This document shows positions 55,230-64,000 of a DNA stretch of 64,000 nt, piece by piece. The stretch is from Noviherbaspirillum autotrophicum. Its GTDB lineage: Bacteria; Pseudomonadota; Gammaproteobacteria; Burkholderiales; Burkholderiaceae_D. The notes beneath the pieces were generated by a model. It worked only from the letters and a program-made list of their open reading frames with translations, did no database searches and was not told the origin of the DNA. The stretch spans positions 4,099,051 to 4,163,050 of the forward strand of contig NZ_JWJG01000028.1 of the NCBI RefSeq assembly GCF_000818395.1, read 5' to 3'. Numbering within the stretch: the first letter of the stretch is position 1; each line of letters begins with the position of its first letter. Both the position numbers and the translations under genes were made by a program.

Positions 55230-56800
55230 TTGTGCCCCCCGGCTTCGTGCTGATGCTCGTGTTCGTGTTCGTGTTCGTGTTCCTGCGGCGCCCCCGCTGC
55301 CTGCCGCGTCATTGCGGCGATCTCGAATTCGCCGTCGGCGGCCTGGCGGAAATCGAAACCGACGATATCGCCCACGGAGATGTTCTTCGGCAGTCCGCCG
55401 GCCGGCAGCTTGAAGTCCATCGTCATCGCATCCCACTGCAGGGATGCAATCGGTCCATGCGAGATGGTGATCGAGTCCTGGCTGATGAATTCAACCTTGC
55501 CCTCGCCGTGATGCAGCGGCAATCCGCCCTTCTTCGCCTCCGGCGCCTGGTCCGCGCCCATGCGGGTCGCGGTTCCCTTCAGGCTGGCTTCGGAATCGAT
55601 CAGGAACTGGCCGGAGACCACCACCTTCTGGGCCGCATCGAGCCCCTTGCGGATCTCGGTCCGGCCATTCGCTTCGTCGCCGGTGTCGACATCGACCGGC
55701 GCGAACCTGCCATCGTCTTGCGCGACGATCACGACGCTGCGCCGCCCGGTCCGGATCACCGCTTCAGTCGGCACCAGCAAGACATCCTTGCCGGCCTCGG
55801 GAGCAAAGCCGACTGTGACGAACATGCCGGGCACCAGCTGTCCGGCGGTGTTGGCCAGTTCCACGCGGGCCTTCAGCGTGCGGGTGGACGGATTCACATC
55901 AGGCAGGATGGCGCTGACGCGGCCCTTGAACAGGCTTTGCGGCAAGGCCGCGGAACGCGCTTCGATTTCCATGCCGGGGCGCAGCCGGGATGCGGCATTC
56001 TCCGGCACTTCCGCATTCACCCACACCGTGTCGAGCCCGTTGATCCGGAACAAGGGGGCGCCGGCCATTACCGTCATGCCCTCGCGCGCGGCCAGCTCGG
56101 TGACGACACCGCTGATAGGCGCGGTGAGCGTCATGCGCGCATGTGTCTTGCCGCTGGCCTCCACCTGCCGGATCTGAGCTTCGGACATGCCGGCCAGTGC
56201 CATGCGCTGACGCGCGGCGGCCACCAGTTCGTCGCCGCCGCGCATGCGCCGCACCGCCAGGTATTCTTCCTGCGCCGCGATCCAGTCGGGCACATACAGT
56301 TCGGCGAGTGTCTGGCCACGCCGCACGCGATCGAGCGGCGCGCGTACCGCCAGTCGTTCAACAAAGCCGTTGCTGCGCGCTTGCACCAGCGCCACGTCAC
56401 GCTCGTTGTAGGCGACGCTGCCGACCGCTTCCAGGGTCGCTGCCAGCCGCCCGCGGGTCACCAGCGCGGTCCGTATTCCCAGGTTCTGCTGCACACGCGG
56501 GCTGATACTAACCATGCTGCCGTCGCCGCCGGCATCGGCGTAGACCGGCACCAGCGGCATATCCATGTAGGGGGACTTGCCGGGCTTGTCGAACCTGGTA
56601 CCCGGGACCATCGGGTCGTGCCAATAGAGAATCTGACGGCCGGTCGCCGGGTCGGTCATGCCGGCCTTCGGTTCTGCCGCCGCAGTCTGCGGCGGCACCT
56701 TCTGCGCGCCCTGGCTGACGCCCAGCCGGTACAGCCCGTAGCCGCCGGCGCCGAGCAGCGCGCACGCGCCGAGTGCGAGAACAATATCCCTGGTTTTCAT
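55226..56800 (-). CDS. cusB: CusB/SilB-type membrane fusion protein with C-terminal CusF-like domain
   Basis: 524 residues from the ATG at 56800. N-terminal membrane anchor ([18 protein letters not shown]); heavy-metal-binding segment at about 58-87 ([20 protein letters not shown], then MDMPLVPVY); RND adaptor core with hairpin, lipoyl and beta-barrel parts (to about 420); then a CusF-like domain (about 430-500) with SHG, QW and MTMDF, the His, Trp and two Met used for Cu+ or Ag+. The last residues are a run of His-Glu repeats, a further metal-binding tail. SilB of Cupriavidus metallidurans has a similar fused CusF domain. Coupled to cusC and cusA by 4-base overlaps. Confidence 0.93.
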   Translation of the reverse strand: MKTRDIVLALGACALLGAGGYGLYRLGVSQGAQKVPPQTAAAEPKAGMTDPATGRQILYWHDPMVPGTRFDKPGKSPYMDMPLVPVYADAGGDGSMVSISPRVQQNLGIRTALVTRGRLAATLEAVGSVAYNERDVALVQARSNGFVERLAVRAPLDRVRRGQTLAELYVPDWIAAQEEYLAVRRMRGGDELVAAARQRMALAGMSEAQIRQVEASGKTHARMTLTAPISGVVTELAAREGMTVMAGAPLFRINGLDTVWVNAEVPENAASRLRPGMEIEARSAALPQSLFKGRVSAILPDVNPSTRTLKARVELANTAGQLVPGMFVTVGFAPEAGKDVLLVPTEAVIRTGRRSVVIVAQDDGRFAPVDVDTGDEANGRTEIRKGLDAAQKVVVSGQFLIDSEASLKGTATRMGADQAPEAKKGGLPLHHGEGKVEFISQDSITISHGPIASLQWDAMTMDFKLPAGGLPKNISVGDIVGFDFRQAADGEFEIAAMTRQAAGAPQEHEHEHEHEHQHEAGGHK

Positions 56801-58113
56801 TTGCTGTCCTTGTCCATCATTGTCCGGGATGCGGCGCCGCTCGCCGGAATAAGGAAATTGATCTGTGCCCACAGGCGGCCGATGTCCGCGTCGAGCTGCA
56901 GCGCCAGCATGCGCACGTCGATTTCATTGCGGCGCGCGGCCAGCACATCGGCCAGCCCAGCCTTGCCGCCACGATAGGCGGCCAGCACCACCGCCGAACG
57001 CTCCCGGCTGAACGGAATCAGCTCGCGCTCGTAGCGGGCGCGGCGCTCGCGCGTGCTTTCCCATTCGTTGAACATGGCCTGTATTTCGGCGACATGGGCG
57101 CGCAGCGCATCGTCGCGTTCCGCCCTCGCCTGCTCCAGTTGCTCCAGCTTCGCCGACAGCTCGCGATCCTGCCGGTTTTTCCGGTCCCACTGCAGCGGCA
57201 TCGACACGCCGACCGAAATCATGTTGTCGTAAGATGGCCCGCGCTGGCTGAACATCACCTCCACGGCCCAGTCGGACTGGCGGTTGGCTTCTGCAAGGCG
57301 CGCTTCGGCCTCGGCAATGGCTTCCTGCCTGCCCAGTGCCGTAATTTGCGGATGGTGAGCGAGTTCGCCTTCGATCTCTGCACCGCTAAGCCGGACGCTG
57401 CTGGTGTCCGGTGCGCCTGAGAGCGCCGTACCGGCCGCCTCGCCAATCCAGCGCGCCAGCATCGTCTTGGCGTTACGCACGCGATTTCTGGCCTGAGCCG
57501 CCCGCTCTTCCAGCGCGGCCAGCCCGCTGCGCGCGTTGACAAGGTCGGCCTGCACGCCGCGTCCGCCACGGTAGGCGCCTTGAGCGGCTTCGACTTCCTG
57601 CCGGGCCTGAGCGATCTGCTCGTCGAATAGGCGCACCGTTGCTTCCGCGTAGTAGCTGTCGAGCCAGGCAAGTGCGGTGTCGCGTTCGATGGCGGCAGCC
57701 ATGGCCGCCGTCTCAGCCTGGATTTTTTCCGCTTCGCGCACGAAACGTTCGGCCCGCCAGTGGCGCTTGTCGGCGCGAGTGAATTCCTGCATCACGCCGA
57801 TCCGGCGCATGGTCATGGAATCGCGCGCGATGCTGTAGCGGTCCGGTCCTTCGACCGGCAAGTTGTCGATGCCGACCTTCAGCACGGGATCGGGCAACTG
57901 CCCCGCAGCGGCGGCCATGTCGCGCGAAGCCGAGGCGGCGTGATCCTGCGCCGCCAGCTTGCGCGAACGTTCAAGCGCGATACGTTGCGCCTGCTCCAGC
58001 GTGAGCGCATCGCCGGCGGCGAATACGGAATTGACGCAGGCAAGCCCCAGCAAAGCAGCGCCGCAAACAAGAAATGATCGTCCACGCAGGGACGCGTTGA
58101 GATGCAATGACAT
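56797..58113 (-). CDS. cusC: CusC-type outer-membrane efflux protein (TolC family)
   Basis: 438 residues from the ATG at 58113, preceded by GGAGG. Signal peptide ending near NSVFAA, then two repeated outer-membrane-efflux helical units (TLEQAQRIALERSRKLAAQ at the start of the first, and GGRGVQADLVNARSGLAALE in the coiled-coil part). It forms the outer-membrane tunnel for the CusCBA complex. It lies 72 bp after a small secreted-protein gene and is the first main gene of the cus operon; there is no CusF gene of its own because CusF is fused to CusB. Confidence 0.9.
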   Translation of the reverse strand: MSLHLNASLRGRSFLVCGAALLGLACVNSVFAAGDALTLEQAQRIALERSRKLAAQDHAASASRDMAAAAGQLPDPVLKVGIDNLPVEGPDRYSIARDSMTMRRIGVMQEFTRADKRHWRAERFVREAEKIQAETAAMAAAIERDTALAWLDSYYAEATVRLFDEQIAQARQEVEAAQGAYRGGRGVQADLVNARSGLAALEERAAQARNRVRNAKTMLARWIGEAAGTALSGAPDTSSVRLSGAEIEGELAHHPQITALGRQEAIAEAEARLAEANRQSDWAVEVMFSQRGPSYDNMISVGVSMPLQWDRKNRQDRELSAKLEQLEQARAERDDALRAHVAEIQAMFNEWESTRERRARYERELIPFSRERSAVVLAAYRGGKAGLADVLAARRNEIDVRMLALQLDADIGRLWAQINFLIPASGAASRTMMDKDSK

Positions 58114-58185
58114 GAAAATCCTCCAGACAAGCGTCAGCCGGCCGTGCATAACAACAATGCTCGGCAATTCAAGCGGCCCGGGGTT

Positions 58186-58572
58186 TCAAATGCGCAAACA
58201 GCAGTGGTCTATCGCATGTGGCGGCGCGGTCGCCCGCGTCAGGACGACATCATCGGGAGGCGCGTGCCTGGGCTCCTGCCGCATGGCGGCAACGACGACT
58301 TCCCGCTGCAATGCGGCGGGAACGAACGGCTGAATGTCCGGGGATGGCGGCTTGTCGAGCAACTGACTGCCGGCCTGCTGATGCGCCTGGCACAGGTTCG
58401 GCTGCGCCGTATCCATGCCGTGGCAATCTTGCATGCCCTCATCGGCGGCTGCAGCGATCCGCAGGGGATCGATGCCCGGACAGGCATATGCCGCCACTGC
58501 CAGTTGCAGGAACAGCAGGCTGGCAAGCGCCAGAAGCGCGGCAAAGCGGCGAGTTTGATGAAACCGAACCAT
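58186..58572 (-). CDS. Small secreted Cys/His-rich protein leading the cus operon
   Basis: 128 residues from the ATG at 58572. A clear signal peptide (FAALLALASLLFLQLAVAAYA) is followed by Cys, His and Met residues: ACPGID, MQDCHGMD, NLCQAHQ and a C-terminal IDHCCLRI. I know no named family for it; similar small periplasmic proteins occur beside copper and silver efflux genes. Metal binding is inferred from composition and place, directly upstream of cusC on the same strand. The promoter region at about 58590-58658 contains TTGATAAAAT, a possible -10. Confidence 0.65.
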   Translation of the reverse strand: MVRFHQTRRFAALLALASLLFLQLAVAAYACPGIDPLRIAAAADEGMQDCHGMDTAQPNLCQAHQQAGSQLLDKPPSPDIQPFVPAALQREVVVAAMRQEPRHAPPDDVVLTRATAPPHAIDHCCLRI

Positions 58573-58658
58573 ATGCGCCGATTTTATCAATAGACCTTGA
58601 CGATGGCACTGCGCCGCAGCGCAATTGGCGCATCCAGATCAAGCAAGGGCAATATATT

Positions 58659-59969
58659 TCAGGCTTTATCGCTAACGTCCGGCACTTCCGGTGGCTTGGG
58701 CGATGCCAGTACCTTGTCGATCCGCTTGCCGTCGATATCGACGATTTCGAAACGCCAGTTTTCCCACTCGCAGCGGTCGCCCGTTTGCGGCAGCCTCCCG
58801 AGGAGGAGCATCATCATTCCGCTCAGCGTGTTGTAGCGCCCGCGCTCTTCTTCCGGCACGCCATTCATACTCAGGCGGTCCTTGAGTTCCGGCACCGGGA
58901 TCAATCCGTCGAGCAGCCAGGAGCCATCCTCGCGTTGCACTGCCCAGGCTTCTTCGGCGCGCGGCGTCTTGAACTCGCCGGTAATCGCTTCCATCACGTC
59001 CTGCAGCGTGACGATGCCCTGCACCTGGCCGTACTCGTCGACGATGAACGCCAGCTGCACGCCGGAGTTCTTGAAGTTTTCCAGCAGCTCCATGCCGGTC
59101 AGCGATTCCGGCACAAAGACCGCCGGCTGCAGGTGCTCCGTCAGGTTCGGCTGTTCACCGCGCAGCGTCTGGGCCAGAAGCTGGCGCGCGCTGACTACCC
59201 CCAGCACCTCGTCCCAACCGCCGCGCAATACCGGATAGCGCGAATGATCGGTTTCTTCGAAGCGCTTGAGATTGGTCTGCAGCGAAACGTCCACGTCGAA
59301 ATACACGACGTCACTGCGCGGCACCATGAGCGATGCAATCTGGCGGTCGTCCAGGCGGAACACATTGCGCACCATCTGGTGCTCATGGTGCTCGATCACG
59401 CCGGCGCTCGATCCTTCGGCCAGCAGCAGGTTGATCTCTTCCTGGGTCACGCTCGGCTCGGACCGCTCGCTCACGCCGATCGCATGCAATACCAGCTGCG
59501 TGGAGCCGGACAGGAAACGCACGAAGGGCTTCGAGATTGCCGCCAGCCACAGCATCGGCCGCGCCACCAGGCGCGCGATCGGTTCCGGGCTGATCTGTCC
59601 GACCCGCTTGGGCACCAGTTCGCCCAGCACGATGGAAAAATAGGTAATGCTGAACACCACCAGTCCGGTGGCGAAATACTGCGACACCGACTGCCGCATG
59701 CCGAGGCCCTGCAGCCAGAGCGCGAACGGCTGCGCCAGCGTCGCTTCGCCGACGATACCGTTCAAAATGCCGATTGAAGTGATCCCGATCTGCACCGTGG
59801 ACAGGAAGCGATTCGGATCGTCGCCCAGCTGGATTGCGGCGCCGGCGGCCGTATCGCCGGCATCGGCCAGTTTTTGCAGGCGCGCCCTGCGGGCAGTGAC
59901 CAGCGCAATTTCGGACATGGCAAACAAGCCATTCAGCAGAATCAAACCGAACAGGATCGCTATTTCCAT
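58659..59969 (-). CDS. CNNM/CorC-family (HlyC/CorC) membrane protein
   Basis: 436 residues. N-terminal DUF21/CNNM membrane domain with four helices (ILFGLILLNGLFAMSEIALV and so on, residues 1-190), a pair of CBS domains (about 205-335; SLMVPRSDVVYFDVD and MELLENFKNSGVQLAFIVDEYGQVQG), and the C-terminal CorC_HlyC transporter-associated domain (about 350-425; DGSWLLDGLIPVPELKDRL). Such proteins are linked to Mg2+ or Co2+ efflux and cation homeostasis; the haemolysin name is historical. It has its own promoter region and follows rmuC on the same strand. Confidence 0.9.
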   Translation of the reverse strand: MEIAILFGLILLNGLFAMSEIALVTARRARLQKLADAGDTAAGAAIQLGDDPNRFLSTVQIGITSIGILNGIVGEATLAQPFALWLQGLGMRQSVSQYFATGLVVFSITYFSIVLGELVPKRVGQISPEPIARLVARPMLWLAAISKPFVRFLSGSTQLVLHAIGVSERSEPSVTQEEINLLLAEGSSAGVIEHHEHQMVRNVFRLDDRQIASLMVPRSDVVYFDVDVSLQTNLKRFEETDHSRYPVLRGGWDEVLGVVSARQLLAQTLRGEQPNLTEHLQPAVFVPESLTGMELLENFKNSGVQLAFIVDEYGQVQGIVTLQDVMEAITGEFKTPRAEEAWAVQREDGSWLLDGLIPVPELKDRLSMNGVPEEERGRYNTLSGMMMLLLGRLPQTGDRCEWENWRFEIVDIDGKRIDKVLASPKPPEVPDVSDKA

Positions 59970-60059
59970 ATGTGTTGCGCGGCAAGGCGTGTGAAATGTG
60001 GAAGATCAGAGCTTGGCGCAGGCCGCCCGCCCGGCAGCACTGGCGTTTCTAGGAGCATC

Positions 60060-61514
60060 TTAGTCTTCATTCGCTTCGGATGCCTCGGTCCCCAACAACA
60101 GTTGCGCAGTTTCGGAAGGCAAGGCTTCCACCGACTTGAGCTTGCGCGACATCTGGCGCGTGCGGGTTTCCGCCTGCTCGATGTTCTTTGCAGCACGTTC
60201 AAGCGTATTCTTGGTGGCCGCCAGCACGTCGCCGAACTTGCCGAATTCAGTCTTGACCGCGCCCAGCACTTGCCAAACTTCGGACGACCGTTTCTCCAGC
60301 GCCAGCGTGCGGAAACCCATCTGCAGGCTGTTGAGCAAGGCCGACAGCGTCGATGGGCCGGCAATGCTGACACGACACACGCGCTGCAATTCGTCAGCTA
60401 GGCCGGGGCGGCGCATGACTTCCGCATACAAGCCTTCGGTCGGCAGGAACAGGATGGCGAAATCGGTAGTCAGCGGCGGCGACAGGTATTTTTCGGCAAT
60501 GGTCTTGGCTTCGAGACGCACCGCCCGCTCAAGCTCCTTTCCGGCCGCGGCCACGCCGTCGGCGTCGGCCAGCTCGGCAGCTTCGGCCAAGCGCTCGTAC
60601 TGCTCTTTCGGGAATTTCGCGTCGATTGGCATCCACACCGGCCGTCCGCAGTCCTCCTGCCCCGGCAGCTTGACGGCGAACTCGACACGCTCGCCGGTGC
60701 CCGGCACCGTCTCGACATTCTTGGCGTACTGGTCTGGCGTGAGCACTTGTTCCAACAGCATTTCCAGCTGCACTTCGCCCCAGGTGCCGCGCGTTTTCAC
60801 GTTGGTCAGTACCCGCTTCAGGTCGCCCACGCCGATGGCGAGCTGCTGCATCTCACCCAAGCCCTGGTGCACCTTATCCAGCCGGTCCGACACCAGCTTG
60901 AACGATTCGCCCAGGCGCTGCTCCAGCGTGGCATGCAGCTTCTCGTCGACCGTCTTGCGCATTTCTTCCAGCCGTGCGCCGTTATCGGTCTGCAGGTCGC
61001 GGATCTTCGCTTCCAGCGTGGCGCGCACTTCCGCCATGCGCTGCGCGTTCGATTCGGTCAGCACCGTGAGCGACTGGTTGAGCGTGTCGCCGAAGCGCTT
61101 GAGCGCCGCCGACTGCTCTTCACGACCGCTTTGCGCCTGCGCTGTGATGGCTTGGCGCATCGCATCGAGCTGCTGGGCGTTCAACTCGCTCATCTTGGCA
61201 AGCTGTTGCGCAAACGAGTCGATCTGGTTGTTCTGAATCGTGGCCATACTGGTCAGCTGTGAAATCAGCGCTTGCTGGAATTGCCCGATATTGGCGCCCA
61301 GTTCCTGGCGCGTGCTCTGCGCCGTCGTCTGCACCTGGTTGCGCAATTCGCGCTCGACGCGCTCGCCGGTTTGCTGCTGGTGGCGCTGCAGATCGTCCTG
61401 CAATTGCAGCAGCTGGGGCGACACATCCTTGGCGCGGGTGCGCAACAAGATGACGAGTTGCAAAATAATGACTGCCGCAATCAGCAGCAGCGTAATGAGC
61501 GTTATTGCATTCAT
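60060..61514 (-). CDS. rmuC: DNA recombination protein RmuC
   Basis: 484 residues. One N-terminal membrane helix (ITLITLLLIAAVIILQLVILL), a long coiled coil (about 35-210, rich in Gln, Glu and Leu), then the RmuC nuclease-like domain: GTWGEVQLEMLLEQVL, RPVWMPIDAKFPKEQYERL and FAILFLPTEGLYAEVM. RmuC limits inversion between short repeats and is thought to act with a PD-(D/E)xK nuclease fold. It lies 63 bp after a truncated-haemoglobin gene and 90 bp before the CNNM gene. Confidence 0.95.
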   Translation of the reverse strand: MNAITLITLLLIAAVIILQLVILLRTRAKDVSPQLLQLQDDLQRHQQQTGERVERELRNQVQTTAQSTRQELGANIGQFQQALISQLTSMATIQNNQIDSFAQQLAKMSELNAQQLDAMRQAITAQAQSGREEQSAALKRFGDTLNQSLTVLTESNAQRMAEVRATLEAKIRDLQTDNGARLEEMRKTVDEKLHATLEQRLGESFKLVSDRLDKVHQGLGEMQQLAIGVGDLKRVLTNVKTRGTWGEVQLEMLLEQVLTPDQYAKNVETVPGTGERVEFAVKLPGQEDCGRPVWMPIDAKFPKEQYERLAEAAELADADGVAAAGKELERAVRLEAKTIAEKYLSPPLTTDFAILFLPTEGLYAEVMRRPGLADELQRVCRVSIAGPSTLSALLNSLQMGFRTLALEKRSSEVWQVLGAVKTEFGKFGDVLAATKNTLERAAKNIEQAETRTRQMSRKLKSVEALPSETAQLLLGTEASEANED

Positions 61515-61577
61515 GAAAATATCCGTATAACAGGAAGGACGAGGAGCCAGGCTCCTTGCTCGTCAGATAGGCGGGCG

Positions 61578-61979
61578 TCAGCCAGCGCGGTTGCGCATCC
61601 AGTCGGCCGTCTGGTAGAACGACTGCATCATGCGCTCCTGCAGGCTTTCCTCAACGCCCACGTCTTGCATGGCCCACGCCATGCAGCGCAGCCACTGGTC
61701 GCGCTCGTCCGAGGCAATTGGATACGGCAGGTGCCGGGCGCGCAGACGCGGATGGCCAAAGCGTTCGATGTACATGTCCGGACCTCCCATCCAGCCGGAA
61801 AGAAACCAGTACAACTTGTCGCGTGAGCTATCCAGCGGCGTCGGGTGCATGGCACGGATGCCGGCGAATTCCGGTTCGAGTTCCATCAAGTCGTAAAAGC
61901 GGTCGACCAGTTCGCGCAGCTTGGTCGCTCCGCCAATCAATTCGTACGCCGTACGTTCTTGAGCTTCATCAATATTCAT
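61578..61979 (-). CDS. Group II truncated haemoglobin
   Basis: 133 residues. The fold starts AYELIGGATKLRELVDRFYDLM, where Tyr is the B10 distal residue. The proximal His is in FGHPRLRARHLPYPI, and the Trp of DQWLRCMAWAM is the G8 Trp typical of group II (TrbO) globins. Likely a haem protein for O2, NO or peroxide chemistry in the cytoplasm. It is the first gene of the rmuC-CNNM strand group. Confidence 0.94.
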   Translation of the reverse strand: MNIDEAQERTAYELIGGATKLRELVDRFYDLMELEPEFAGIRAMHPTPLDSSRDKLYWFLSGWMGGPDMYIERFGHPRLRARHLPYPIASDERDQWLRCMAWAMQDVGVEESLQERMMQSFYQTADWMRNRAG

Positions 61980-62367
61980 GGAAACGAATGATAGCGCATC
62001 GACCGATTGTGCGGATCATTCTGCTGTTCATTGGAACAGTCAATCGCCGGCCCTGGCGGACGCCTTATCAGGGGCGCCGAAGGGGCATTTTTCACCCTTG
62101 GCGATGCCGCGTTGCCTCACAAATTTGCATCCTTAGATCGCGCGCAACACCCTGTTTGACGCACAGCATTCTGCTTTTTGAGACGGCGCAAGCAAACCCT
62201 ACTTAGCAATTTCTCCTTTGCTTTAGTGACTACCATTGTCTAAAAGGTAATAGCCTTTTGAGCAGCGAGAGCACTTCGGCGGCTTTATGTCGAAACCGCA
62301 ACAAGCCTACCGCGCCGGGCCATCGCGGGTATGGATCTGTTGCAAACGATGAGACTCCAGAAACGCC
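61980..62367. other. Intergenic region between divergent globin and wbaP-like genes
   Basis: About 390 bp with no supported gene. It holds promoters for both directions. A small AAAAGG-TAATAG-CCTTTT hairpin is at 62242-62259. AT content is higher than in the flanking genes. Confidence 0.45.
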
Positions 62368-63774
62368 ATGCAAGATTTAATAAGCAATAATTCTTCCCGG
62401 ATGGAATTATCGATGAGGCTGATGGATGTTGTGGCGCTTGAGCTTGCCGGCGCCGTCGCCAGCCAACTTCATTTTCAGGTTCCCTTGCTCGACGCAGAGC
62501 CGATTCATGCAGTGTTGCTCCATTTCTGCAGTGCCCTCGCCTTCCTCCTGTTTCCACAGCTTGAGCTGTATGGATCATGGCGCGGCCGCTCCCTGCCCGA
62601 CCTGTTCCTGCGCCTGGCAGCGTCATGGGCGCTCGTGCTGATGATCGGGTTGTTCTTCAGCTTCATGATCCATCACGTCGGCCATGTGTCGCGGCTCTGG
62701 CTTTTCTACTGGTACGCCATAGGCGTTGCCATGCTGATGGCGTATCGCTCCGCGGTCTACTTCGTGCTGCGCTACTTGCGCACCAAGGGCTTGAACAGCA
62801 AGCGCGTGGTGCTTGTGGGCTATGGCACCACCGGACAGGAATTGCACCGTCGAGCACACGACCTCGACTGGGCCGGCTACGACGTGGTCGCGGTTCATGC
62901 TGCTCCGGAAGACGCCTGCAAGATTACCGATCCCACGATCGTACGCATCCCCGACCTGCAAAAAATCCATGAATACGTCGTGGCAAATCACATCCACGAA
63001 ATCTGGATCACCCTGCCGCTGATGGAGTCGCCCAAGCTGCAGCAGCTGCAGTACCTGTTGCGTAATACGCTGGTCGACATCCGCTGGGCGCCCGACATCC
63101 TCGGCCTGCAAATGCTCAGCAACAAGATGACCAACTTCCTCGGCTTCCCGGTGGTCGATCTGAATCAGCCCATTTCGAGCGGGTTGAACGGTATCGTCAA
63201 GGATATCTTCGACAAGGTATTTGCGCTGGTTGCGCTGATCCTGCTGATTCCACTATTCGTGGTGCTGGCGGTGCTCATCAAGCAGTCATCGCCGGGACCG
63301 ATATTCTTCAAGCAGCCGAGGCTGGGACTGAACGGAAAAAAATTCAACGTCTACAAGTTCCGCACGATGAAGGTCCACGAAGAACATGGCACGGTGACGC
63401 AGGCGACCAAGAACGATCCGCGCATCACGCCGATCGGTGCCTTCCTGCGGCGCACCAGCCTGGACGAGCTGCCCCAGTTTATCAACGTCCTGCTGGGAGA
63501 CATGTCGGTTGTTGGTCCGCGGCCACATGCGCTGCAGCATAACGAGCTGTACAAGGATTTGCTCGAAATGTACATGCTGCGCCACCGCGTCAAGCCGGGC
63601 ATCACCGGCTGGGCGCAGATACATGGGCACAGAGGCGAAACCGACACGGTGGACAAGATGGCCAAGCGGGTGCAGTTCGATCTGCACTATATCCAGAACT
63701 GGTCGTTATGGATGGATATACGCATCATTGTCTGGACTGCTTTCAAAGGATGGACGGGAAAGAACGCATATTGA
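62368..63774 (+). CDS. Undecaprenyl-phosphate glucose phosphotransferase (WbaP/WcaJ-type)
   Basis: 468 residues; an ATG at 62401 is an alternative start. Four or five N-terminal membrane helices (to about 135), a Rossmann-like middle domain (about 150-260; [18 protein letters not shown]), then the bacterial sugar transferase domain with a membrane re-entrant helix ([20 protein letters not shown]), [21 protein letters not shown] and [28 protein letters not shown]. It moves a hexose-1-phosphate from UDP-sugar to undecaprenyl phosphate, the first step of exopolysaccharide or colanic-acid-like polymers. It probably starts an exopolysaccharide locus to the right of the window. Confidence 0.93.
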   Translation: MQDLISNNSSRMELSMRLMDVVALELAGAVASQLHFQVPLLDAEPIHAVLLHFCSALAFLLFPQLELYGSWRGRSLPDLFLRLAASWALVLMIGLFFSFMIHHVGHVSRLWLFYWYAIGVAMLMAYRSAVYFVLRYLRTKGLNSKRVVLVGYGTTGQELHRRAHDLDWAGYDVVAVHAAPEDACKITDPTIVRIPDLQKIHEYVVANHIHEIWITLPLMESPKLQQLQYLLRNTLVDIRWAPDILGLQMLSNKMTNFLGFPVVDLNQPISSGLNGIVKDIFDKVFALVALILLIPLFVVLAVLIKQSSPGPIFFKQPRLGLNGKKFNVYKFRTMKVHEEHGTVTQATKNDPRITPIGAFLRRTSLDELPQFINVLLGDMSVVGPRPHALQHNELYKDLLEMYMLRHRVKPGITGWAQIHGHRGETDTVDKMAKRVQFDLHYIQNWSLWMDIRIIVWTAFKGWTGKNAY

Positions 63775-64000
63775 TGAGACGCAGAGCGTGAGTCCGGTCC
63801 CACCCTGGTGCAGCAGCCGAACCGGCATCCGGTCCCGGCAACAGCACTATCTTCCGCGCCGCCCGCGCCTGCGCGGCCTCAGATTGCAGAAGAAATGCTC
63901 AGCGAACCAGCAGGTCGCGCCAGCAACATGACACACGCCAATCATCCCCGTCGCACGGCTGGCTAAAATGCATGATGCATCGTGCCATGACAATTCAAGA
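63775..64000. other. Region after wbaP-like gene up to the window edge
   Basis: 226 bp, GC-rich in the first half, with no supported gene or clear terminator. The next gene probably starts beyond the window. Confidence 0.4.

Noticed and set aside
51834-59777. Long plus-strand open frames (for example 51834-53570, 55232-56977, 58218-59777)
   Set aside because: They are antisense shadows of the CoA-transferase, cus and CNNM genes; their products are His/Arg/Gln-rich with no domain signal.

Overview
The window looks like chromosomal DNA of a GC-rich betaproteobacterium of the order Burkholderiales, most likely Oxalobacteraceae. The evidence is the gene order uvrC-pgsA-tRNA, nagZ-acpS-pdxJ-recO-era-rnc-lepB-lepA-mucD-rseB-rseA-rpoE-fabF and fabF-acpP-fabG-fabD-fabH-plsX-rpmF, together with the style of the proteins. 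This is assigned from gene order and motifs only; no database search was possible.

Layout. 1-4.3 kb: the end of a membrane protein gene, a MarR-type regulator, and a DUF1501/DUF1800 pair plus a DUF2076 gene on the minus strand. 4.4-9.3 kb: a decayed fetB-like permease gene, the K+ uptake gene kup, threonine aldolase ltaE with a very strong terminator, and small unknown frames. 9.4-12.2 kb: a radical SAM protein followed by two family-2 glycosyltransferases. 12.6-15.7 kb: an accessory stretch with a tandem universal stress protein, a broken IS3-type orfA, an unknown small protein and an AI-2E/PerM-type permease.

15.7-16.85 kb is the most unusual part. A complete tRNA-Leu(UAA) gene on the plus strand is interrupted by a 208-nt group I intron between U34 and A35. 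Facing it on the minus strand are two tRNA-Gly(GCC) genes, tRNA-Cys(GCA) and then only the 5' half of a second, different tRNA-Leu(UAA), cut at the end of the anticodon loop. This is the pgsA-glyW-cysT-leuZ order known from other proteobacteria, with leuZ destroyed. The simplest reading is that an integrative element hit leuZ and a foreign, self-splicing tRNA-Leu(UAA) now replaces it. UUA codons could then depend on a ribozyme.

16.9-39.0 kb is a long run of minus-strand housekeeping genes: phospholipid synthesis and DNA repair (pgsA, uvrC), cell-wall recycling, ACP activation, pyridoxine synthesis, RecO, Era, RNase III, signal peptidase and LepA; then the envelope-stress sigma-E module (mucD, rseB, rseA, rpoE, with a possible autoregulatory promoter) and the fatty-acid synthesis cluster with rpmF. 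39.1-49.9 kb carries maf, an RsmI-like methyltransferase, an S49 peptidase, a Rieske protein, gph and rluC, divergent from rne with its long leader, then chrA and moaA. 50-62 kb is again minus strand: a fused CoA-transferase, a CusCBA/SilCBA-type Cu+/Ag+ efflux operon whose CusB carries a CusF-like tail, a secreted Cys/His protein, a CNNM/CorC-type protein, rmuC and a truncated haemoglobin. The window ends with a WbaP/WcaJ-type sugar phosphotransferase that begins exopolysaccharide synthesis.
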